Assembly (NCBI RefSeq): GCF_032118995.1
Contig: NC_092648.1
Coordinates: 16,396,450-16,460,449 of the forward strand
Direction of reading: 5' to 3'
Source of the DNA: Asterias amurensis
Taxonomy: Eukaryota > Echinodermata > Asteroidea > Forcipulatida > Asteriidae
Length of the DNA: 64,000 nt
This document shows positions 27,132 through 38,300 of the stretch, one piece after another. The position numbers and the translations under genes were made by a program. Under the pieces are notes generated by a model. It had not been told where the DNA came from. It searched no databases and saw only the letters and a list, made by a program, of their open reading frames with translations. Numbering within the stretch: position 1 is the first letter of the stretch; every line of letters starts with the position of its first letter.

Positions 27132-27298
27132 GGGCCCATTTTAACAGACCTGCTAAAGCAGAAAATCTTGCTCAGAGCATAAACAAGCAGAATAACGGTC
27201 ACCAACATGAATGGTAGTGACTCTAGTACAATTTCCGTTAAGCACAATTGCTTTGCACTTAGTTGATATTTTGTAGGAACAGCTATTTGAAATTGGGC
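27132..27298. mobile_element. Family D miniature element, copy 2
   Basis: GGGCCCATTTTAACAGACCT at the left and AGCTATTTGAAATTGGGCT at the right are imperfect inverted ends. The inner AGCAGAAAATCTTGCTCAGA block recalls other D copies. It appears shorter than copy 1. Confidence 0.5.
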
Positions 27299-27379
27299 TG
27301 CTATTCACAAAACTTTACTTGGAGTTAGACTTGATGATAATCTAGCTCTTTGTATCACAAACCTGCTTGTTTTCCCCAG

Positions 27380-27517
27380 CCGTCAATTTCACAAAGAGTT
27401 AGGACTCGTCCTAACTTAGGATTAATCTAAAGGTCTGCATGCTACAGTGCAGGGTTGGGACTCGTCCTAAGTCATAAGATTAAACCCAAGTTAGGAAGAG
27501 TTTTGTGAAATCGACGG
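27380..27517. mobile_element. Family A miniature element, copy 2
   Basis: CCGTCAATTTCACAAAGAGT and TTTTGTGAAATCGACGG are inverted ends. The arms contain GGACTCGTCCTAACTTAGGA and GGGACTCGTCCTAAGT. The layout matches the intact copy at 45762. Confidence 0.65.
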
Positions 27518-27935
27518 CAGGAAACTTACTCTGGAGAGATTTTAATTAACTTGGGTTTGTTTCCCAATCACACTATCCAAAGTTTAAACCTCACTTGGAA
27601 ATGCAGACGAGAGTCATGTATGTAACTGGTTTGAAAGATGAATTTTGTATAATAAAACCCAGCATGCATTGTTTGCAACAAAATAAATTATCAAACATAA
27701 ATGATATTAGTTTGGTTTGTTTTGGATATGTTTTATTCTAGTCTTAATCGTTTTGGAAAAAACTAACGATGAAGTTTTATTCCTTGTCCCACTTTGTTCC
27801 TAGTATTTTCTGTACACTGCCACATGAAAGCAATCAATTTGGCATTACAGAACTCGACAAACGCAATGTCTGTCTATGTTTAACTTAATCATGCAAGACT
27901 GGTACGTCTGTTTACAAATCACATCTACTCCAATC

Positions 27936-28290
27936 AGCCATTTGCGAGTTCGATTTGAATAATGTCAGGTACAGTGACTTGCTTAGTCACAAGTTACCGC
28001 TTACATTTGAATTCCTCGGACTCCAGAGACAGTTGCTATGTCAAATGGTTATGGGCAAGCTTTTGTATAGCAACCTCCAGATGAGCAGACCCTGGTAACA
28101 TTGTGCCATACACATCCAATCAGAATTGTGTATGGGTGATCACCGTCTCTTACGTAACTACGCAAAAGCTTGCCCGAATCATGTGACATAGCAACTGTCT
28201 CAATAGTCTGAGGAATTCAAACTAAAGTAGTGACTTGTAATCAAGCAAGTCATTGTACCAGACACAATCAAATCTAACCTGCAAATGGCT
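27936..28290. mobile_element. 355-bp foldback element
   Basis: AGCCATTTGC at the left and GCAAATGGCT at the right are exact inverted ends. Further inward the arms show GTACAGTGACTTGCTTAG / AAGCAAGTCATTGTAC, GAATTCCTCGGACT / AGTCTGAGGAATTC, GACAGTTGCTATGTCA / TGACATAGCAACTGTC and GGGCAAGCTTTTG / CAAAAGCTTGCCC. No coding sequence was seen. Confidence 0.7.
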
Positions 28291-28649
28291 TATTCCCACA
28301 ACTACTGAGGTAAAATACATAATATCAAAACACTATCCCAAACGTCGCAATTATCATCAACAGGTATGTACAAAAACTATATTGTGGATCAATATGCTGT
28401 GCCATTGAAAACCATATTTTAATATGCTAAAAATAAGCAGCACTATCGAGTTGCAATAATACAGCACAAGGCTTTTCAAGACTTATGCAGTGTTTATACA
28501 GCAAGCTCTCAAAATAATAAACTCTACAGCTTCATCATGTTGGCAAGTGACGTGTTTGTAATATAATCATTGGTAATAAGCCAATATGTCACATACATAC
28601 AGTTGCAATTTGACCAAACTCACTAGCTTTATCGACCCAATGCAGTACT

Positions 28650-28812
28650 GTTACTTCACGGAGGCAACCAAGGCCTTCATGCCCCCAGGTCATTGCCTTG
28701 GTGCCCTTGAAAGGCTCCAGTAGAAATTAACAACTTCCTCATAGGGTGCCCTTCACCAATAAGAAAATGCCTTGGTGCACTTGCCCTTTCAAAAATGAAG
28801 CATATAGGCCTG
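28650..28812. mobile_element. Family E repeat, copy 2
   Basis: The order TTCACGGAGGC, ATTGCCTTGGTGCCCTTGAA, CTCATAGGGTGCCC, GCCTTGGTGCACTTGCCC and ATGAAGCATATAGGCCTG matches copies at 19999 and 38593. Confidence 0.55.
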
Positions 28813-29014
28813 CACTGCCTTCCTGACACTTCTTATGACAGAAGCTTGTAACGCGTGACCAAACCCGGCGTTTTCGCAAAACACGTAAAATCCCAGTCCA
28901 TTATTGAATTTTCTCAAAGAAAATATTAAGCTCAATACATTGCTTAGGAGTTTCTGGTAATGCTAAGAGCTAGTTGGTGTTAAGTGGCTATCGTTAACAT
29001 CACACTTACCAACA

Positions 29015-29255
29015 GGGCCCACTTTCATAAAGCCTGTACGCACACAAATTTGCTTAGCATGAAATTTCTTCCTTGATAAAAACATGATTACCGAACAAAT
29101 TTTAGTTTGTTGCATATTGCTTTATACTGGTATTCAGCTGTTGTTTGCTTATCCTGAAAATCATGTGGGAATTTGGTTGACAATCCTGTTTTTATTAAGC
29201 AAGCAATTTCACGCAAAACAAAATTTTGTGCTTTCAGGCTTTATGAAACTGGGCC
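29015..29255. mobile_element. Family D miniature element, copy 3
   Basis: GGGCCCACTTTCATAAAGCC and GGCTTTATGAAACTGGGCC are inverted ends 240 bp apart. CAAATTTGCTTAGCATGAAA and GCAAGCAATTTCACGCAAAA continue the arms. Confidence 0.65.
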
Positions 29256-29678
29256 AAGGATTATGAATTTACAATCGTAAATATTGACTGTCAATGTAAA
29301 CAAATCCGGTAACAGACCATAGTCTCCCCTTGTAGCTGCAGATTCTGATTGGCTTACAATGATTTAAAAATCATGATTACTACAGCATGATAAGGTTGTA
29401 TTTTCCATCTCTTAAACAGTTCTTTATAGATACTCGCACTGAGCTGTAGAGAGAGCTTATTAAAGAAGCATTATACACGGCTAAAAAAAGCTATCTCTAA
29501 AATTAGTAGCTAAAAACATTCAACGACTTAAGAACATTTATCTGTGTTAAGCATTATACATGTTATAAAAAACAAGCATTTTTTTTCTAAGGTAGATAGA
29601 TAAACGTGACTGAAGAGAAATGTTGGACTCGCAGCTCATGTACAAACGAGAAACATCACAAATATCACTCCGCAATTA

Positions 29679-29836
29679 AGGCCCGGTCCCACTGCAGCGA
29701 TAACAAAAACGATAACGATAACGACGCAAAGAGAGTGCATTCCATAGGTTGAATGAGCGTGTACGTATTCTGCGTGGAGCAATTCAACCAATAGAATGCG
29801 TTCTCTTTGCGTGGTAATCGTTTTCGTTGTCGGCCT
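29679..29836. mobile_element. Palindromic element with ACGATAACG arms
   Basis: AACGACGCAAAGAGAGTGCA and TGCGTTCTCTTTGCGTGGT lie on opposite arms, with GGTTGAAT / ATTCAACC nearer the centre. The start AAGGCCCGGTCCCACTGC is GC-rich against an AT-rich background. It is a MITE-like palindrome of about 158 bp. Confidence 0.5.
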
Positions 29837-32316
29837 TTATACTAAAAATAAAAGCTCAGCACCCGGATCTCAGACAACGTGTCAAATCTCACTAAGTACA
29901 AAGCGAAGGGTACTCTTGGGTGAAAGATACATGCAATAATTGTTATCGATCATCCGTAAAAGAGTCTATGTTGTCAAATTCTGGTAAAAATAATCAAACT
30001 TGATCAAATCTAAAGCCGACCATCGAGGGCTAATTTGGGACATTGAAGTTCATTTTGGGAGGCCTGAGTGATAAATCAGCTTCATTACTTAGAAGAAAAA
30101 AATATAAATAAAACCTTTTAGTTCACTGTTAACATGTTCTTTCCGAAGAATGAAAAATAAATAATAAAAACAAAATAGGTAAACTACATGAATGTAGGTT
30201 TTTACTTTGAACAATTGGTTTGGGCACACATTTGTTTAAATATGTGAACAATGCATACTTGAAAGTATGCAAGGCAACAGTCTCCAAATGAGTTTAAAAC
30301 AAACAGACAAGTGAATTTTGTCATAAATGGTTTTGCAATCATCGAACATTTTACTACAGAAGGCTGCCTGATCCCTATGATAAAAAGTATGGATTAAAAA
30401 TAATCATTATTCACAACTTCTAAATACACATGTCCTAAAATAGATTCAATTTTGTTTGCATACATATTAAGCACAAGATTCATTTCTGTATTTCGCATTT
30501 CTTGATTTATGCTTTTTACAGCAGAGTATCAGAAATCTAGAGTTTACATTCTCGGTTTCCCTGGTCAATTTGGCAAGAAAGCAGACATTTTCATTTGTTT
30601 GCATTCATATTAAAGCAATTTTGCCTCTACAGTTAAATTTGTCACCCAATTTCAGTTAGAAATGCAAGTTTATAGAGAAATATATTCAATAAAATTTAGA
30701 GGGCGTTCTTTTTAGCCATGAGTTATCGGCATTCAATTCAGCAGAGTATGCAGCAGAGTATGCGCAACTAGATATTTCTACCAAATTGTTACTTTCGTTT
30801 TATCAATTATGAGCAATCAGCATTAACAAAATACCCTAAAAACAAATACAAAGCATAGACTTCTTTATTTCTTTCTTGGGAAAAAAAAGTATACCTTTGG
30901 GCAACTTCAAGATCATATATGTCATTGGTGTTTGTAAGTTTTTTTTTATTATCCCTTGTGTTTTCTGAACCATCTTTTAACGAGCCAGGTATCTGAGCAC
31001 GTTTATTTGCTGCCACTTGGTGCTTTCTTCACAGATTTGCAAGTTTGTAGTTGTACTCAATAGCAATCATTATCAAAAAAAGGAAATCAGGAAAGTAAAT
31101 TCTCATTCAAGAATGTGACCCATTTTTATCCCTTTTAAAATCTACAAGACAGGCAACATTCATGATAGAACAACAAAGTAGCAAATCGGCAGCACAAATC
31201 CAACAAATGGCTGCCCGAAAACAAATTTGAATGACCAAATGAGCGGTGCAGAAAGCTGCTGCGAGTTTGAATGCTGTCCGAGTGAGTTGTTAAATTGAAT
31301 GGTTATCTTTATAAAATCTCATGACACAAATTTGCTTTATACACTAAGTGAAATTCAATGACTATTTTGAGGAGCTTTCAATTTCGCAAAAATAAACAGA
31401 ATAACCCAATGTTTAAATTTGCTGCTTATTTGCCGAAAATGACTGGGAAAACCTTATAACAAAATTTTCAAATTTTGCTTTTAATATTTCAACAATTTTG
31501 GGGGCAAGCAGCTAGAATGTAACATTACATAAGTCACATAACACGGAAACTAATATCAGTGTACACATCCAACCCCCCCTTCCCATTTCCCCTCCCACAA
31601 AAGGCCGCATGGATGATTATCCCCCCCCCCCACCCCCACAAGGTGTAACAGCAACATTTTCTCTTGAAGACGATCAGAGCACACTGATCGAAACGACAAG
31701 TTGTTAAACCACAGTTTCTTTTTCCGAAAAGAAAGTTTTAAGCGCTGGTTCCTCCGTGAACCTCACCAGCCACCATGCAATGTTTCAAACCTTACTTCAC
31801 ATTTTCAACCTTAAAATGTTCTGTATCTAAATGCTACACCTGTTGAAATGGAACACTTTGAGGGTGAGGGATGGCCCTTTTTTCAAAGTCTTCGGTGATA
31901 ATTAAATACTTAGGGAGTAAACTCTTTCCACTCCATCAGAGTCTTCTTTCCTCCTTCTTGTTCTGGAAACATTTATGAAGACAAGTATCTACTCCATTTG
32001 CCTCATCTTGATTCAGAGAGGATCCCCTTCCAAATTGTCAATACTTTAATGCAATAACACATTCCATTAATGGCTGCCATATATCCCACGTTGATGCCTT
32101 GGTCTTCCACCACACATTTCCATTGTCCTACTTTCGGGGGAAAATGATGTCATTTCATGAGTTTTTCTTGGCCTAGGTTTAGTCAGATCGTCTCACCGAT
32201 AGTCTTCCAAGGTTTGGATTTAGGTGGCTACCTTCTTCCTATCATCCCCATTCTACATCACTTTGTTCATGTAGACATCATTTTTGTTTCTATTTTCCTC
32301 TGGATTGTTGGTCTCC

Positions 32317-35300
32317 TCAATCATCTGCCTCAGCCTCTACAGGGTTCCAGTCTGATTCAACGCTAGGGGAATCACCTAATGTCTCCTGGGTGCCATCGTC
32401 AAGGAAACTATCCTTGTAATCATAAGTGTTTTCCGCCCCATCGTCGTCACTGGCACCATCAACAACAGTGGCTGCGGAGATTGATAAAGAGAAAGATGTC
32501 ATCTTCGTATGAGAGAGGTTTTTAAAATTTTATTGTTAATGTACAGGTTTTCCCATAGTTAGTGTTTAAATCCGTTTATGAGCTCTCTGGAAAATCCTGT
32601 AGTAAGGCAGATAGGACTGAGGTAAACCTTTTTCTATCAACCCGACCCACAACAACCAGTGACCTAATAAATCCACTCTAAATAATAATAACTTTCGTCA
32701 GTTATCTTTTCAATCCTGCGCAAGATTTCATTTCCTAAAACTAAAAACAACATTCATCACTCTGAAATTATTCATTTATTTCCTTCCTGGTTTGTCCTCA
32801 TACACAACAAGGTTCTCTAATCGTACCTTTTCTCTTTGCAGCTTGCCTCTTTGGTCGTCCAGGCGCCTTGGTGTGTTTAAACTCTTTTAAATGTCTCTTA
32901 TTTTTCCTACGGATGAAGAAAACAAACAATGGATATGGTAAAATACAATTACAAGTGCACAAATTATCCAAATTCACCTGGGCCCAATTTCCTAAAGCCT
33001 GTAAGCGCAAATACTTGCCAAGCCCAAAAAGAGTTGCTTAAAAATTAAATTATTACATCAAATTTTGCTCAAAGTAAATAACTATTTACAACACTTTGCA
33101 AATAGGTTAGGGGAAGAACATGTATTAATGCATTTAAAATTAACATTTATATTGTAATAAAATGCACATAAAAGGATGGGATTGCCCAAAAGCATACAAA
33201 TAACATGTAAGCAATCCCCATAAAAGTGCACATAAACTGTACTGTTATAAAAATGCAAAGATTTTGGGGATAAACAAAGTTTCAGGAGAAAATTTTAACA
33301 CGATTTCTCCACAACCATGTCTTTCCACGGAAGCACCATGTCAGTGTGAAGTTTTCTGTCTATTCCTAAAGATGGGGGGGCAAAACAGCAAACCAAATGA
33401 AGATCAAGCAAAAGCAGTCTCATCATTAACAACAATAACAAACAAGGCATTTATATTGCACTCTTCTAAAATTGACCAACAAAGCACAGAATAAGTAAAG
33501 AACACCAATACAACAACAACACAAACTAAGCATTTTATGATTTATCACAACAAAAAAAACCTGAAAGGCAGCCGCCGAATGATAGAGATGTACGGATTCG
33601 TACAAATGTCTTTGACCTCATATTCAGTCAATTTATGCACACACAAACTCTGCATGCAGACAGTTGGAAGTACAAGCTGCCGTATATCACCTCGGACCGA
33701 TCATAAAACAGATATCAAAAGCCTACATCACAGCATGTTTATCAAATAATATCATTGTATCCAATGAAATTACTGGGCCTGTGAGACAAGTGCCCGTCTT
33801 TATCCTTACGAATAAAGACAGGTGACCAGTCTAGGATAACACTCCCTTTACCGTATAAGAACTAGAGGGCACGCTGGCCTATATACTCGACCCAGCATGC
33901 GTGCAGGAGGCCATTTTCTAAGTTGACAAAACAGGCATCGCACAGCGTGTGTTTGTGCAGCCATTTTGTAGGTTGACAAAACAGCATCACATAGCGTTCA
34001 ATAAACACAAACTCCAGTGTTTCATATACAACACGCGTACAGAATGGCGTGCACATGTCTCCTTGCGGTCCCGTCGCGTTTGAGCAAGAAGCATCACCAG
34101 TGCGCCCTCTAGTTCTTATTATAACTCGATGCCCTTTACTCACCTGTAACAGTCTGAACCATAGGGGCATTCTTCCTTATCCTCCTCTTCTCCCTCACTA
34201 CCATCCTCCTCCTCCTTCTCCTCCTCCTCCTGCTCCTCCTCATCTTCTTCATCCATGTAATCAGAATCCCCAGGATGACTGTACTCCTCTGAGTGCAGAG
34301 GATTTTTCCTGAGGTGAAACAAACTTTGACATTACCTTCATTTCTTTTTGACACCAACAATTCCAACTCCCAGTTGACCAAAGTGCAAAATACATAAAGA
34401 ACAACAAAACAACAATTAACACAAACTAAGCATTGGGAAATAAATACATCTTCAGATTAATCTCAAAAGATCAACAATAACAACAATATTTGTGTTCTTT
34501 AACAAATATTGACATTTCATATCAATCTTTGATTCGAACTTGGACCCTTTTCGTTGGATACATTTTATGATATGCCTGTTAAATATGCCTGTTTAAGAAC
34601 AAGAAATCAGCCTATGGTGTGATCATAAGCATCAACTTTTGGACTCAAAATTTCAATGGACTGAAAGAAACAAAATATATACCAACATGGACAACATTTG
34701 TACAAAGTTACAATGGAATAACAGGCACAATTATAATCAGAGAAAGTTTAACACATGAAGCTTAATTTAATTTTTGAAGCTGTTTGTTGGAGAGCAGAAC
34801 TCACCGATAGCACTTCTTGCCGTATTGACAAACTTCTCGTTTCTTCTTGCCATTATTCGCTTTCTTTATTCGCTTCCTTGGAGTGTCATCTAGTGATGGC
34901 ATCAGCTCCTGGCTGCTTGAAATGGCTCGACCGGATCTTTTTGTGGGTCTGAAATAATTATGCAAACAAATAAAGGGAGCTTAGGTATTTTGGGCTCCAT
35001 TTCATTAAGCACTAAGATTCATCTTAAGACGAGTTGTCATTTGCCATGGTGATTTCTTGTATTGTGACATCACACTCTGTTTAGTAGTGAAGATTGATTC
35101 GTAGTTAATGCGATGCCATGCAATGCTAAGCGAAGTGATGCAATGGTAGGGTGTAGGCTATCCGGCACCAACTTGGGACTCGATCACCGCCTTCCACTTT
35201 TCCCTATCCAGCTTTAGGGCACCTCATCTCGCCAGTTAAGGTCGATCTTGAGCCATGAACCTTCAATAATCTCTCACATAACCCCCCCTTCCCCAGCCGA

Positions 35301-38300
35301 AGAAAAAACCACAGAAAAAAAAACCTTTCAATAGCGAGGATTAAAAATTAATAAATCCAGATTGAACAATTGGCTCTACAAATATTTATTCAAAATTCAC
35401 AAATCCAGATTAAACAAATGACTCTACGAGTTTTGTTCCGTCACTAGACCTTTATCATGCTGCCTCCATCTTGGTCATGTTCCTCGTATTGAATAACAAT
35501 AATGCATGCTAATAATCATCTTGCAATTAGGAACCAGACTATTTTGTTCTTCCAGCCTCGGTTTGGTAACATTGATATCAATGAGAGGAATTCAAGATGG
35601 CTACACTGTATTAAAGGTCTACATGTATACTAGTTGACATGTCATACCTTGGGATATACACTTCCTGTTCACTCATGTCACTATCGTCATCGTCTGAACT
35701 ACGTCTACTGTGCCTCCGCCCTCCTGTCCTCTTCCTTCTTGGGGTCCTCCCAGAGGTTCTCCCTGGTGTTCTTTTCCCTTTAGAGGGCGATCTTGATCTT
35801 GACTAAGTGTGGACAATGTATACAAATATTGATTCAGAACAGACAATATTTCTTGAGCAGTCTCTAGTGTGATGTTTATATAATTGTCTAGCCCCTGTAT
35901 TGGTATGAAGTTCACTCTATATAATAATAACACTTATGTGTGGCTCATCAGGGGGAATAACGCGCCATTATCCGTCAAGCTTACAATGTATATGACAAGG
36001 AGCAAAATACAAACTAGACAAAAACAATTTAGCAACATTTCAAAAACAACATATAAAAAAACTATCCAGATACAAAATCAATATTCCCTTTAAACTGAAA
36101 AGGTCATTTTGCTTCATCTTCCTTCAGGTTCTGACAAGTGAAAATCAGTCATTATAAGATGGTTAATTAAATATTCAGGTTTCAGACAGGCTATAGGAGT
36201 ACACTTAAAAAAAAAACACTGAAAAGAAATGTAATGGAGAAAATAGTCAATAAAAATCATTGCAGCTTGCGGTAACATAAGTTTCAAACACTCTTACCAT
36301 TCTTGGGCTATGTGAATCAGGTTCCCAGTCACTCCCTTCATCCCCCTCCGGCACTGGCATCTCCTCTTCCTCACTCTCCCCAGCACTCTCCATAAAATCC
36401 TCAGAGTAATCCATCGCCAGCTTTGCCCTCCGCTTCACTGATGCCTGGTCCCTCGTTTTCCCATGCCCCCACCTCCTGGAGACCTCTTCTTTGTTCTCAT
36501 CCCCGACATCTTTGACAAAGTCTCCGTCGTCGACGTCACCATCTCCATCTCCCTCATCCTCGTCACTTTGCTCCGGAGGGATGACTCTCCTGGGTTGCGC
36601 TGCCTCTCTGCCCTTACCCCTCGGTGTGCCCTTTCCTGCCCTTGGGCGCCCACGACCCCTGCTTGGTGTTCTCTTAACAGCTGGTTTGTAATCGTCTTCA
36701 CTACCTTCATCATCACTGATAGGAGAATACTTCTTGGCTTTGGTTGTGGCTGCCCTTGGTTTGGACGGAGTGCCTGCTCCCTTAGCTCTACCTAGAAGAT
36801 ACACAGTGTGCAAAATGTACAGCTTTGATTTGCAAACAAACTACAATTAAGTTACAGCAGTGAAACACAAACAAGTAAAGTCCGAGCAAATGTGGCTCAT
36901 CAAGCTGCCATTAAGATCTGCAGTAAACGACTAGGATGCTAGTTAATTGCAGATTTATCCCCAGCTCTTACAAACACCCCATTTGTACTCCTGGGTGGAA
37001 AGAAGCAATTATGATATAGTGCCTTGCTCAATGACACAATTATTGCATCTACCCAGGCCAGCATTCGAACCTACATTATGTAAATTACAGAACTCAAGTC
37101 CATAGAAAATAGACCAATGGCATATATATCACATTTTAATCTTAAAAACAATTGTAAGTGATGCACCCTTTTTGGAACTAGGATTGTAATGAGTTTTATT
37201 CCCCACCTCTTCCACGCCCCCTTCCTCTAGCGGTGGATCCAGTGGTGACTGGTTTACCCTCTTCAGCCGTTTGACCAGTCTCAAGACTGGCCATCCATTC
37301 CGGTAGTTTCCTTTCACGTTGTAAGGGAAGTGCAATCTCCTTCTGACCAGGCAGTGTCACTGTGTCTGCTTTATCATTCTGTCATGACAAAATGTGACCA
37401 ACATAGACCAGTTAATCTATTTACAAGAAAAATCTAATCCTGTTCAAACAAAATGTTAAAACTGAACAGAAGAACCCCCTCCCCCCCCCCCCCCCAAAAA
37501 AGGTGGATTTTTCAGATTGCTTACCAAAAAGACAAGCGATATAAATGCAAAAGTGGTCAGGATCTCACATGTTGACCCTTTCAGAGTTTTACTCAAAGAC
37601 CTTTGAAATAAAATCTAAATATTTCATAATTAGTCTGTATTTTTAATAAGCTACACTTTGACTCCAAACCACTTGGGCATGAAGTCAAACTTGCTATTCC
37701 CTACCAAAACAATGACACTAGTATTTGACAATAAGCTTTTGTTATACTCAAAGCATCAGTTCTATAAAGTACGATCAGGCCAAGGAATCATCAAGATGAC
37801 ACCTTTAATTTTTAAGGTCAAAAGTCAAGAGAGCACCATGATGGCACCTTTAACTGTACCTTTGTTTTTGAAACTCCAGCATCTGGTTCATCCTGCTCAA
37901 CTCCTCTCTTTGTTTTGTGGTCCTTTTCATTGTCTTCTCTATTGTCTTCTCCATCTGACTTGCTGTGCTTTGTTCTACTGTCATTGTTGTTTGGCTTAAT
38001 GTTCTCCTCGGAGCCTTCATGGTTGAAAAGAAACATTGCAAAGTGAAGTTGACTGAAAACAAGACGTCAAGTGACAACAGCCTTCTCTTTTAACATTGGT
38101 CAACTAAACAAATGTTGGTAAACATTCCGTACAAGTGGTCCGACTGACTAGTTCACACTGCTTCCTAAAGCGACATGGGGTCGGTTTCACTAGGTTTCAC
38201 CAAGTTAGGAAGAGTAACTGGTCCTACCTCGAGACAAGACAAGTTTTAACTCTTTGTGAAATCCACCCACTGACAACACAGCTTTTTCATGGCTTCAGAT

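Larger units (their letters stand above)
26535..32316. other. Convergent spacer between POLR2I and APLF
   Basis: No gene was recognised. The left end holds the POLR2I 3' UTR and the right end that of APLF. Between them are copies of families A, D and E, a 355-bp foldback and a further CG-containing palindrome. A poly-C run lies near 31621. The stretch from about 29840 to 32316 is AT-rich and shows nothing else. Confidence 0.55.

Noticed and set aside
31619-31640. Poly-C and poly-G runs (also near 5117, 37480 and 41020)
   Set aside because: They are simple homopolymer tracts; no G-quadruplex array or regulatory context could be supported.
34136-34381. Minus-strand frame encoding a run of arginines
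   Set aside because: It is a frame shift of the acidic Glu-rich stretch in APLF exon 10; the Glu frame joins the two PBZ halves in phase.
36463-36795. 110-residue plus-strand open frame over 36463-36795
   Set aside because: It is the complement of APLF exon 7, whose skewed codon content (acidic, Gly/Arg-rich) leaves other frames open. No family resemblance.
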